Below are positions 1 through 6,433 of a DNA stretch of 10,517 nucleotides, one piece after another. Source of the DNA: Actinomycetes bacterium (GTDB lineage Bacteria > Actinomycetota > Actinomycetes > Actinomycetales > Actinomycetaceae). The position numbers and the translations under genes were made by a program. Location of the stretch: assembly GCA_023426345.1 (NCBI GenBank), contig JAFAAX010000009.1, positions 1-10,517 on the forward strand. The letters are read 5' to 3'. The stretch's first letter is position 1; every line of letters begins with the position of its first letter. The notes beneath the pieces were generated by a model. It searched no databases. It saw nothing but the letters and a program-made list of their open reading frames with translations, and was not told where the DNA came from.

Positions 1-141
1 GTCCAGGAGGTCCTGGAGTCGCGGCTGGTGGCGCCGTTGGTCGCCGAGGACGCCCGCCAGCGCGAGGTCGTGGGCGCCCTCGAGCGTGCGGCGCGCGTCC
101 CGACCCCCGCGCCCCGGGGGCGCCTCAGCCTCAGCCGCTGA
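1..141 (+). CDS. C-terminal end of an unidentified protein (5' truncated by the window)
   Basis: The first reading frame is open from base 1 and ends at a TGA at 139-141, giving 46 residues. It begins VQEVLESRL and ends in a Pro/Arg/Ser-rich tail (RGRLSLSR). Almost every third codon position is G or C, as in the neighbouring real genes. The residues before the tail look like an amphipathic helix rich in Glu, Leu, Val and Arg (residues about 1-33). The stop lies 20 bp from the stop codon of the convergent helicase, a normal end-to-end arrangement. I do not recognise the family: too little is left and no motif is diagnostic. That it is coding is inferred from codon bias, the open frame and its position. 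Confidence 0.55.
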   Translation, partial: VQEVLESRLVAPLVAEDARQREVVGALERAARVPTPAPRGRLSLSR

Positions 142-149
142 TGGGGGCG

Positions 150-161
150 CCGGGCACCCGG
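150..161. terminator. Short GC hairpin between convergent genes (possible weak bidirectional terminator)
   Basis: CCGGG-CA-CCCGG is a perfect inverted repeat occupying most of the 20-bp gap between two converging stop codons (139-141 on plus, 162-164 on minus). The position suits a shared terminator. However, the loop is only two bases and there is no T-run on either side, so intrinsic termination is doubtful. Rho-dependent or antisense-collision ending is equally possible. Confidence 0.25.
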
Positions 162-2474
162 TCAGTGCTGGCGGTACGGCTTGCGCTCGCCTCGTGAGCC
201 GCCGAAGCGGCGATCCTCGCGGTCGAAGCGGTCGCGCCCGCCCTCACGGCGGCTGTCGCGCTCGCCGCGCTGGGGGCGCTCATTCCAGCGGCCACCGTGC
301 TCATGAGAGTCGCGACCCCGACGATCGTCGCGATCGTCGCGCTCGCCCCGGGAGTCCCGCTCACCGCGGTCGAAGCGGTCGCGCCCATCCCCGCGGCGGT
401 TCCCGCGCTCGAAGCGGTCGCGCCCCTCGGACGAAGGGCCGCGGTCCTCGTGGATCTTGAGCGCCCGGCCCGACACGCGGGCGCGGCCGATCCGCGAGGT
501 CGCGTCCTCGGAGAGCTCGCCGGCGATCTCGACCAGCGAGAACGTCGGGTAGATGTCGATGCGTCCGAGGTCCTTGCCGTTCACGCCACCCTCGCCGGTG
601 ATGGCGCCGACGATGGCGCCGGGGCGCACCCCGTCCTTCTTGCCCACCTCGACGCGGTAGCGGTGCCCGAACCCGGACCCCACCGGACGGGACCCGCCGG
701 CGCGCCGTCCGCGCCCCTCCCCGCGGTCGAACCGCGGGCCCCGCTCATCGCGGTCGAAGCGGTCCCCGCGGCCGGTCCGGCCGCCCCGCTCCTTGTCGCG
801 ATGACCCTCGAAGAAGGCGTGGAGGAACTCGCCGTTGTCGTCGAGGACCTCCTCGTGGCGCTGGCGCCCGTGGCTGCGGCGTTCGTCCTCGGCGCGCTCC
901 GCGGCCGCGGAGGAGCCCCGGTCCCCGACGGCCCGGGCCAGCAGCGCCGCCGCGATGTCCTCGATGGACAGGTCGGAGGCCTCGTGGAGCTCGGCGAGGA
1001 GCGTGTGGTAGAGCTCGAGGGAGCCCTCCGGGCCGGCGGCCCGCTCTGGCACGCCGTCCAGCACCTTGCGTGCCCGGAACTCGGCGACCTCAGCGGGGGA
1101 GGGGATGCGGACCTCCTCCATCGGCGTGCCGGTGAGACGCTCGATGCGGCGCAGCCGGTACTGCTCGCGCGGCGTGAAGAAGGTGAGCGAGCGGCCCTCG
1201 CGTCCCGCGCGCCCGGTGCGTCCGATGCGGTGGACGTAGGCCTCGGCCTCGCGCGGGACGTCGTAGTTGACGACCAGCCCGATGCGCTCGACGTCCAGCC
1301 CGCGCGCTGCCACATCGGTGGCGACCAGGACGTCCAGGGACCCGTCGCGAAGGCGCTCCACCATCCGCTCGCGTTCCTTCTGCGCGACGTCGCCGGAGAT
1401 CCCGGCGGCGCGGAACCCGCGGTTCGCCATGTCGAGAGCAATGTCCTCCACGTCGGAGCGGGTGCGGACGAACACGAGCACGGCGTCCGCGTCGCGGGTG
1501 GACAGCACGCGGGCCAGGGCCGCGGACTTGTAGGTGAAGGGCACGACCGCGTAGGTCTGGTGGATCGTGTCGACGGTGGAGGACTCCTCCGACACCGCGA
1601 TCTTCAGGGGATCGCGCAGGTGCGTGTTGGCGACGCGCTCGATCGGGGCGGGCATGGTCGCCGAGAACAGCGCGGTGAGCCGCTCCTTCGGCGCGGAGGA
1701 GGCGATCGTCTCGACGTCCTCCGCGAAGCCCATGCGCAGCATCTCGTCGGCCTCGTCCAGGACGAGCATGCGGACGTGGGAGAGGTCCAGCGCGCCGCGC
1801 TCGATGAGGTCGATGATGCGGCCCGGCGTGCCCACCACCACCTGGGCGCCGCGGCGCAGGGCCCCCAGCTGGGGGCCGTAGGGCGAGCCGCCGTAGACGG
1901 CGACGATGTCGACGTTGCGGGAGCGCTGGGCGAAATCCTCCATGGCCTGAGCGGACTGCATCGCGAGCTCGCGGGTCGGCGCCAGGACCAGCGCCTGGAC
2001 GTCGCGCTCCGACGCGTCGATCCAGGACAGCAGCGGCAGTCCGAACGCGGCGGTCTTGCCGGTGCCCGTCTGGGCGATGCCGACGACGTCGCGGCCGTCC
2101 AGCAGGGCGGGAATGGCCTCCGCCTGGATCGGGGTCGGAGTGACGAAGCCCATCCGGGTGACGGCCTCGAGCAGCTCCTCGGGCAGGCCCAGGCCGGCGA
2201 AGGTGACGGCGTCGTCGGGGACGTCCTCATCGCCGTCCTCGGGGGTGTCGTCCTCGTCGTCTTCGAGGTCGTCGCCGCCCTCGTCCTCGTCCTCGGGGGT
2301 GTCGTCCACGGTCTCGTCCGGGTCCATCGACGAGGGCGTCCCCGGTCCCGCCGGATCGGCGGTCTCCGATGTCTGGACGTCCGTCGGCTCGTCGTCGGCC
2401 GGGACGCCCGCGGGCGGCTCCTCGGTGATCGGCTCGGCGGGCGGCAGGGTCTCGATGTCATCAAGCGTGGGCAC
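162..2474 (-). CDS. deaD: DEAD-box ATP-dependent RNA helicase, DeaD/CsdA type
   Basis: A 770-residue ATP-driven RNA unwinding protein, probably cytoplasmic and acting in ribosome assembly, mRNA decay or cold adaptation (family knowledge). All core motifs are visible: Q-motif region (F92, then TPIQ 113-116), motif I AQTGTGKT (134-141), Ia PTREL (166-170), TPGR (216-219), DEAD (240-243), SAT (271-273), ATDVAARGLD (385-394) and HRIGRTGR (415-422). A DbpA-like RNA-binding domain follows at about 604-675 (YRVEVGKKDGV...GAITGEGG). It is flanked by a 90-residue acidic N-terminal tail (25 of residues 51-88 are Asp or Glu) and a basic, RGD/RDR-rich C-terminal tail (about 677-770). The GTG start is preferred because GAGG lies 6 nt upstream. 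An internal ATG at 2327 would remove half the acidic tail. The gene is longer than typical bacterial DeaD (about 630 residues) because of its tails. The symbol is by family; orthology to E. coli deaD is not proven. Confidence 0.95.
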   Translation of the reverse strand: MPTLDDIETLPPAEPITEEPPAGVPADDEPTDVQTSETADPAGPGTPSSMDPDETVDDTPEDEDEGGDDLEDDEDDTPEDGDEDVPDDAVTFAGLGLPEELLEAVTRMGFVTPTPIQAEAIPALLDGRDVVGIAQTGTGKTAAFGLPLLSWIDASERDVQALVLAPTRELAMQSAQAMEDFAQRSRNVDIVAVYGGSPYGPQLGALRRGAQVVVGTPGRIIDLIERGALDLSHVRMLVLDEADEMLRMGFAEDVETIASSAPKERLTALFSATMPAPIERVANTHLRDPLKIAVSEESSTVDTIHQTYAVVPFTYKSAALARVLSTRDADAVLVFVRTRSDVEDIALDMANRGFRAAGISGDVAQKERERMVERLRDGSLDVLVATDVAARGLDVERIGLVVNYDVPREAEAYVHRIGRTGRAGREGRSLTFFTPREQYRLRRIERLTGTPMEEVRIPSPAEVAEFRARKVLDGVPERAAGPEGSLELYHTLLAELHEASDLSIEDIAAALLARAVGDRGSSAAAERAEDERRSHGRQRHEEVLDDNGEFLHAFFEGHRDKERGGRTGRGDRFDRDERGPRFDRGEGRGRRAGGSRPVGSGFGHRYRVEVGKKDGVRPGAIVGAITGEGGVNGKDLGRIDIYPTFSLVEIAGELSEDATSRIGRARVSGRALKIHEDRGPSSEGRDRFERGNRRGDGRDRFDRGERDSRGERDDRDDRRGRDSHEHGGRWNERPQRGERDSRREGGRDRFDREDRRFGGSRGERKPYRQH
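219..425. repeat. Three dispersed 21-bp repeats coding the GRDRFDR units of the helicase tail
   Basis: Nearly identical 21-bp units lie at 219-239 and 366-386 (identical) and at 405-425 (one mismatch). A shorter 15-bp match lies at 750-764. Read on the minus strand each full unit encodes GRDRFDR or GRDRFER, in frame with the helicase. The protein repeat is partly preserved at DNA level, which suggests expansion by slippage or recombination, although codon bias towards GC also favours identical codons. Confidence 0.7.
2234..2307. repeat. 20-bp direct repeat in the acidic N-terminal region of the helicase
   Basis: The same 20 bases occur at 2234-2253 and 2288-2307, offset by exactly 54 bp (18 codons). 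On the minus strand both copies encode part of the DDTPED motif (residues 57-62 and 75-80). The in-frame offset suggests the acidic tail grew by duplication of an 18-codon block. Confidence 0.7.
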
Positions 2475-2480
2475 AGTGGT

Positions 2481-2484
2481 CCTC
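2481..2484 (-). promoter_or_regulatory. Shine-Dalgarno GAGG that fixes the helicase GTG start
   Basis: On the minus strand the bases before the start read TGAGGACCACT then GTG. GAGG is 6 nt from the GTG at 2474-2472. This favours the long form carrying the full acidic tail over the internal ATG at 2327-2325. Confidence 0.6.
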
Positions 2485-2574
2485 AGGTGTCGTGTCTGTC
2501 TCGAAGCCGGGGCGTCTCGCCCGGGCCGGGCCTCAGGGGGGCCTTCGGCGCGGCCCTCTCACACACCAACACTC

Positions 2575-2591
2575 ACCGGCTCGGAGCCGGT
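2575..2591. promoter_or_regulatory. Perfect 17-bp inverted repeat in the helicase leader
   Basis: ACCGGCTC-G-GAGCCGGT is a perfect inverted repeat with 8-bp arms and one central base. It lies about 100 bp upstream of the helicase GTG and roughly 30-47 nt downstream of the predicted start of transcription. It could be an operator. The 1-base centre makes a tight RNA hairpin unlikely unless the inner pairs open. No regulator is identifiable in the window. Confidence 0.45.
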
Positions 2592-2628
2592 CACCATCAA
2601 CATGGGGCTGCGCCTCATCGCGGACCCC

Positions 2629-2658
2629 ACCTTAGGCGCTGGCGGAGCCGCCGGTCAG
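2629..2658 (-). promoter_or_regulatory. Likely promoter of the helicase gene
   Basis: On the minus strand there is a -35-like CTGACC (2658-2653), an 18-bp spacer and a -10-like TAAGGT (2634-2629, matching TAnnnT). Transcription would start near 2622, giving a leader of about 150 nt before the GTG. The spacer contains the small inverted repeat GGCGG-CT-CCGCC. This is the best match on this strand in the 484-bp interval, but it is read by eye and untested. Confidence 0.45.
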
Positions 2659-2700
2659 CACGCGGGGGCCATGAGATCGCTCACCCCCGCGCTGGCGGAG
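2636..2700. repeat. 12-bp direct repeat pair spanning the helicase promoter
   Basis: GCGCTGGCGGAG occurs at 2636-2647, inside the promoter spacer, and again at 2689-2700, upstream of the -35. The offset is 53 bp, close to five helical turns. The two copies could be paired binding sites, but a 12-bp GC-rich match may also arise by chance. Confidence 0.35.
2661..2691. promoter_or_regulatory. Nested inverted repeat just upstream of the helicase -35
   Basis: The outer arms CGCGGGGG (2661-2668) and CCCCCGCG (2684-2691) are perfectly complementary. They enclose a second inverted repeat, TGAG-ATCG-CTCA (2672-2683), offset by three unpaired bases (2669-2671). It begins 2 bp upstream of the predicted -35 of the helicase, a typical position for an activator or for a repressor shared between divergent genes. 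No T-run follows on either side, so it does not look like an intrinsic terminator. Confidence 0.45.
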
Positions 2701-2958
2701 AGTTCGCGGCCCTGTCTGAGGAGCCGGGGCCGGGCCGGGCGGGGAGCGCCTCCCAGGAGTGACGAGGGCGACGCCCTGCCGGGGTGGGTCGGTTCTTGTG
2801 GGCGGGGCGTGCGCGCGGGCGCGGGCCCGGGGCGGGAGCACTGGGCGCGAGCGCGCTCACCCGCGGGAAGGGTGTGATCTGCGTCTCTATCCGGGAGGGG
2901 CGGGTGTTTTCGGGGGTTTGGCGCCTCCAAGTGCCCATGGGCGTTGGGACCATGGGGC
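2701..2958. other. Rest of the intergenic region upstream of the HNH gene
   Basis: I see no convincing coding content here. Open frames exist on both strands but continue into obvious shadow frames. Two perfect 10-bp palindromes stand out: GAGCGCGCTC at 2849-2858 and GCCCATGGGC at 2933-2942. The stretch 2882-2920 is less GC-dense, with a TTTT at 2907-2910. I could not find a convincing -35/-10 pair for the HNH gene. Confidence 0.4.
2933..2942. promoter_or_regulatory. Palindrome immediately upstream of the HNH gene start
   Basis: GCCCATGGGC is a perfect 10-bp palindrome ending 16 bp before the ATG. The flanks continue the symmetry imperfectly (CC at 2927-2928 against GG at 2947-2948). The position fits an operator over the start of transcription or translation. 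The function is inferred only from position and symmetry. Confidence 0.35.
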
Positions 2959-4713
2959 ATGGAGGACTTCAGCGAGACACCATTCCCCGGTGGGGGGTTG
3001 TTTGCGGACCTGATCGAGGAGGCCCGCGAACGGGTCGCCCCTGCGGTCGATTCCGTGGCCTCAGTGGGAGTGTCGCACGGCGAGCTCGTCGGCCTGGTCG
3101 CGTCCGTGGAGGAGCTCGGGCGGACGATGGACTCCCTCCGGGTGCTGCTCGCGGGCGCGGTGGGTGAGCGGGCGGCGGACGGATGGGACCCCGAGGGGAC
3201 GGGGCTGCTCGCGGTCACCGGGTGCGCCTCGGCGAAGGAGCTGGTGGCACGGGCCGCGGGAGTCTCGATGCGCGAGGCGGGATCGCGGGTGCGCCTCGGC
3301 GGGCAACTGCGACCGGGGCGCTCGCTGACGGGCGAGGTCCTGGGATCGCGTTTCCCGGTGGTCGCCGCGGCGGTCGGTGCGGGCCTCCTGGGAGTCGAGC
3401 AGCGTCGGGCGATCCTGCGGGTGCTGGAACCGGGGGTGGAACGCGGCGATCCGCTGGTGGTCGCGGAGGCGGAGCGGTGCTTGGTGGCCGCGGCGGTCGG
3501 CGGACGAACGCTTCTCGCGCACGGTGAGACGATGGCCCGCCTGCTGTCCCCGCCGGGCACCCGTGGCGCCGACGACGCCCACGCCGACGCCGGCGCGCAG
3601 GAGCTGGAGGCCCTGGTGGGCGTGGCGCCCACGGGCGTGACGGAGGGGGGATCCCGGGTTTTCGCCCCTCCGATGACGGTGCGCGACCTCGAGACGATGG
3701 CCGGGGTGTGGGCCCTGGCCGTCGATCCTGACGGCGCGCGACCCGATGAAGCGGAGGTCATGGCGAAGCGCGGGATCACGGTGGGGCGGCTGAAGGACGG
3801 CCTGGTCCCGATCCGGGGCAATATGATCCCCGAGGTGGCGGCGCAGCTGCAGCGGCTGTTCGACGCCACTCTCAATCCCCGGGTGGAGGAGCCCGCTGGC
3901 CCGACCGTCGCCGGCGAGGATCCTGGTCCGGACGCCGCCGGGCGAGGGACGGGGGACGACGCCTGTCCCACGGCCGCAGGGGCCGTGAACCCGGCGGCTC
4001 GTGACCGGCGGACTCCCGCTCAGCGGCGCCACGATGCACTGATGGCGATCCTGATGGCGGCGGCGGGCGCGAAAGATCGTCACCTGGTCCAGCGCGGTGC
4101 CCCGGTCCTGGTGGTGACGGCCAGCGCGGAGGATCTGGGTGCGCCTCAGGGCGCGCACGCCGTGGCATTCCTCCAGGGCGGCCATGAGGAGGCGGACAGC
4201 GGCGTTGACATCCACGCGGCGATCCACGCGGGATGCGCGGGCGGGATCCAGAAGGTCCTCCTGGACGGGGATGGCGTGGTCCTGGGATCGACGTCGAGCC
4301 TGGAGCGGGTGTTCACGGACTGGCAGAGGAGGGCCATTCTGGACCGGGACGGCACCTGCGTGATCCCGGGCTGCGAGACCCCGGGGACGTGGTGTGAGGT
4401 CCACCATGTCCGGGAATGGCAGGACGGCGGGCCCACTGACGTCGGCAACGGCGTGGCCTTGTGCTGGTTCCATCACCGCTTCCTCCACCTCCACGGCTGG
4501 CAGATCCGGATGCGCGACGGCGTGCCCGAGGTCAAGGCGCCACCCTGGGTGGATCCGGGTGGCGGGTGGATGCCCGGTGGCATGAGCCAGCATCGGGCGC
4601 ATGAGCAGGTGCGCCGCCGGGTGGCGGCCGCGCGTGCGGGCGCGTCGAGGGGCATGCGCGCGATGACCGGAACGGACGGTGGTGCGGCACGCCCTCTGCG
4701 GATGCGTCAGTGA
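2959..4713 (+). CDS. DUF222 / HNH endonuclease domain protein (13E12 repeat family type)
   Basis: A 584-residue protein. Residues about 10-290 form the all-helical DUF222 region, ending in the typical DGLVPIRGNMIPEVAAQLQRL segment. A Gly/Pro/Asp-rich linker follows (about 292-335), then RTPAQRRHDALMAIL (about 350-365), which recurs in this family. The C-terminal HNH domain has C467, C472, C479, H482-H483, N497, C502 and H505-H506, so the metal and catalytic residues look intact. The family is very common in actinobacteria, often in many copies per genome, and its role is mostly unknown; nuclease activity is inferred. I chose the ATG at 2959. A TTG at 2944 would add five residues, and neither has a strong Shine-Dalgarno. 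It is a stand-alone gene, divergent from the helicase and convergent with the exporter. No integrase, terminal repeats or partner genes sit beside it. Confidence 0.9.
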   Translation: MEDFSETPFPGGGLFADLIEEARERVAPAVDSVASVGVSHGELVGLVASVEELGRTMDSLRVLLAGAVGERAADGWDPEGTGLLAVTGCASAKELVARAAGVSMREAGSRVRLGGQLRPGRSLTGEVLGSRFPVVAAAVGAGLLGVEQRRAILRVLEPGVERGDPLVVAEAERCLVAAAVGGRTLLAHGETMARLLSPPGTRGADDAHADAGAQELEALVGVAPTGVTEGGSRVFAPPMTVRDLETMAGVWALAVDPDGARPDEAEVMAKRGITVGRLKDGLVPIRGNMIPEVAAQLQRLFDATLNPRVEEPAGPTVAGEDPGPDAAGRGTGDDACPTAAGAVNPAARDRRTPAQRRHDALMAILMAAAGAKDRHLVQRGAPVLVVTASAEDLGAPQGAHAVAFLQGGHEEADSGVDIHAAIHAGCAGGIQKVLLDGDGVVLGSTSSLERVFTDWQRRAILDRDGTCVIPGCETPGTWCEVHHVREWQDGGPTDVGNGVALCWFHHRFLHLHGWQIRMRDGVPEVKAPPWVDPGGGWMPGGMSQHRAHEQVRRRVAAARAGASRGMRAMTGTDGGAARPLRMRQ

Positions 4714-4786
4714 GGCTCAACGGGCGCCACCTCAGTCAAGACACCAGCGAGGCGACGGCGCCGGTGGGGTGCCGACGTGCGAGGAG

Positions 4787-4803
4787 CGCGGCCTCGGCCC
4801 GCG
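4787..4803. terminator. Hairpin between the convergent HNH and exporter genes
   Basis: CGCGG-CCTCGGC-CCGCG (5-bp stem, 7-nt loop, with possible extra inner GGCC pairing) lies in the 100-bp gap between the stop codons at 4713 and 4814. The convergent position suits a bidirectional terminator. There is no T-tract, so this is a weak call. Confidence 0.25.
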
Positions 4804-4813
4804 GGGGAAGCCG

Positions 4814-6235
4814 TCAGGCCCGCGGTGGGATGCGCGACGCCGCCCACACGGCGAGCGCCGCGAGCGCCCACGCGATGGCGCCCGCCGGGGCGTAGGGCAG
4901 CCACGCGGTCCGCGCCCACAGCGCCAGGGCGATCGAGACGATCGCGAGCTCCAGGGCCGACCCGCCGTTGTCCGCGACCTGCAGCCAGGAGCTCACCTTT
5001 CCGTGCTCGGCGCGCGGGGTCATGCCCAGCGTGAGGTCGGACAGCGTCGAGTGCACGAATCCGATGCCGAGCTCGGCCAGGAAGATCCCCACGATCCCGA
5101 TCCACTCCGGCATCCCGGGCAGGGCCAGCAGCGCGACGGGGAGCAGTCCGACCGCCATGCACGTCGTCCCGAACAGCGGCAGCCGCAGGCGCGCGCGCGG
5201 ATCGACCACGCGCGCCTGCGCAGTGGCGCCCACCGCCCACGCCAGGGAGCCGACGGTCACCGCCAGGGCGGCGTGCGCGACGCTCCACCCGTGGACGCGC
5301 TGGAGGACCAGGGGGATGAAGGCGCTGGCCCCCGTCAGCGCCCCCATGGCCAGGAAGCGCGTCGCGATGGCCGAGGGCGTCCCGCGCCCCAGCCGGAACG
5401 CCCCGGCGGGGACCAGCCGGGGAAGCATGGCGACCGTGAGCGCCAGCCCAGCGGCGGCCAGCGCCCCGAGGGCCCATCCGCTCAGGGCGCCGGCCAGCTG
5501 GAGCAGGAGGATGCCGAGGCCCGCGCCCAGCCCGGACAAGGCCAGGGCGCCGATCTGTCGCCGGGAGGCCGGGTCGGTCTGCTCGACGGCCTCGACGCCC
5601 ATCCGCCGCAGCAGGGGCGCCAGGGGGATGACGGCCACGAGCGCCGCGGCGGGCACGGCCCCGAAGACCCAGCGCCATCCGAAATGGACGGCGATGAGAC
5701 CGGCGATCGCGGGCCCCACGAGCGAGGGGAACACCCACGCCAGGGAGAAGCCCGCGAAGAAGGTGGGACGGTGCCGGTCCGTGGCGATGGCTCCGACCAG
5801 CACATACAGCGGGACGATCACCATGCCGCCGCCCAGGCCCATGACCAGCCGCCCGGCGACGAACAGCCCGACGTGCGGGGCGCTCGCGCACAGCAGCAGG
5901 CCGGCGACGAAGAGGACCATGCCGACCACCAGGACGCCGCGCGGCCCCTGGCGGTCCGACAGCATGCCCGCGATCACGGTGGAGAGCAGCTGGGCCGCCA
6001 TCGCGGCGCCGGAGGCGACGGAGAACCAGTTCTCCGCTCCCAGCTCCGCGACGACGCTGGGCATGATCGTGGTGGTGGCCAGCGACTCGAAGGCGCTGAG
6101 CGTGATGAGCAGGACGGACCCGACCATCAACGCGATCTCGGTGGCGGACCAGGGCTCGCGTGCTGAGCCGCGCGCGGCGTCGGGCGGCGGAGAGCTCGGG
6201 GATCCGCCCTGGTCGGGGAGGGGCATGGGGCTCAT
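4814..6235 (-). CDS. MFS transporter, 14-helix DHA2-like drug/compound exporter
   Basis: A 473-residue integral membrane protein, probably a proton-driven exporter in the cytoplasmic membrane. By eye I count 14 hydrophobic segments starting at about residue 34 (IALMVGSVLLITL...), the number typical of the DHA2 (EmrB/QacA) group. Motif A is present in the loop between helices 2 and 3 (GMLSDRQGPRG, 90-100). An antiporter-type motif C (GPAIAGLI, about 174-181) sits in helix 5. A Pro/Ser/Gly-rich hydrophilic N-terminus of about 30 residues precedes helix 1. The start is uncertain: ATGs at 6235 and 6226 both suit, with GGTGGG at 6244-6239 upstream. A longer frame from 6352 is open but its extra 39 residues are Arg/Pro-rich and lie inside the repeats next to the aspS promoter, so I reject it. 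The substrate is unknown. No TetR or MarR regulator or periplasmic partner sits beside it. Confidence 0.88.
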   Translation of the reverse strand: MSPMPLPDQGGSPSSPPPDAARGSAREPWSATEIALMVGSVLLITLSAFESLATTTIMPSVVAELGAENWFSVASGAAMAAQLLSTVIAGMLSDRQGPRGVLVVGMVLFVAGLLLCASAPHVGLFVAGRLVMGLGGGMVIVPLYVLVGAIATDRHRPTFFAGFSLAWVFPSLVGPAIAGLIAVHFGWRWVFGAVPAAALVAVIPLAPLLRRMGVEAVEQTDPASRRQIGALALSGLGAGLGILLLQLAGALSGWALGALAAAGLALTVAMLPRLVPAGAFRLGRGTPSAIATRFLAMGALTGASAFIPLVLQRVHGWSVAHAALAVTVGSLAWAVGATAQARVVDPRARLRLPLFGTTCMAVGLLPVALLALPGMPEWIGIVGIFLAELGIGFVHSTLSDLTLGMTPRAEHGKVSSWLQVADNGGSALELAIVSIALALWARTAWLPYAPAGAIAWALAALAVWAASRIPPRA

Positions 6236-6312
6236 CGTCCCACCGCGCGGCAAGGGGCCGCAAACGCGATCCCGCCTGGCCTCCGCCCTCTCCGGGCTGG
6301 GGGAGGAGAGGC

Positions 6313-6357
6313 CCGGGCGGGCACCGGGCGCGCGCCTCCGCCGGGCGGGCATCGGGC
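6313..6357. repeat. Imperfect 17-bp direct repeat in the exporter/aspS divergent region
   Basis: CCGGGCGGGCACCGGGC (6313-6329) recurs at 6341-6357 with a single A-C versus A-T change, 28 bp apart. The second copy overlaps the larger inverted repeat at 6334-6374. Confidence 0.45.
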
Positions 6358-6374
6358 CCGCGCCCGCCGGAGGC
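6334..6374. promoter_or_regulatory. Large inverted repeat upstream of the aspS -10
   Basis: The 14-bp arms GCCTCCGCCGGGCG (6334-6347) and CGCCCGCCGGAGGC (6361-6374) pair with one mismatch. They enclose 13 bp that contain the palindrome CGGGCCCG (6353-6360). The right arm covers the position where the aspS -35 should be. On the minus strand the element would fall in the promoter or leader of the exporter gene. It could be an operator shared by the two divergent genes. There is no T-run to suggest a terminator. Confidence 0.45.
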
Positions 6375-6389
6375 CCCTCTCTCGGGCGC

Positions 6390-6395
6390 TAGACT
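6390..6395 (+). promoter_or_regulatory. Probable -10 element of aspS
   Basis: TAGACT matches the actinobacterial TAnnnT -10 pattern and would start transcription near 6402, about 45 nt before the GTG. No good -35 hexamer lies 16-18 bp upstream, because that position is inside the inverted repeat. The perfect palindrome CGGGCGCCCG (6399-6408) overlaps the expected start of transcription. Confidence 0.45.
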
Positions 6396-6433
6396 GTCCG
6401 GGCGCCCGCTCGTCTCGCGGGAAGGCACCTGAC

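Noticed and set aside
297..2762. A very long open frame (821 codons) on the plus strand, antisense to the helicase
   Set aside because: Its composition (Val/Ala/Leu/Asp/Gly/Arg-rich with no domain motif) is what a GC-rich antisense shadow of a GC3-biased gene gives. The minus strand encodes an unmistakable DEAD-box helicase over the same bases.
2671..2877. Possible small protein gene starting at the ATG at 2671
   Set aside because: Arg/Gly-rich translation, start codon inside the nested inverted repeat, no Shine-Dalgarno, and the frame is just part of a longer shadow frame.
4679..6166. Long plus-strand frame antisense to the MFS gene
   Set aside because: Gln/Gly/Arg/Asp-rich without any motif. 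The minus strand gives a coherent 14-helix transporter.
6236..6352. N-terminal extension of the exporter to an ATG at 6352
   Set aside because: The extra 39 residues are Arg/Pro/Ala-rich and overlap the inverted repeat beside the aspS promoter. ATGs at 6235 or 6226 leave a normal short hydrophilic N-terminus before helix 1.
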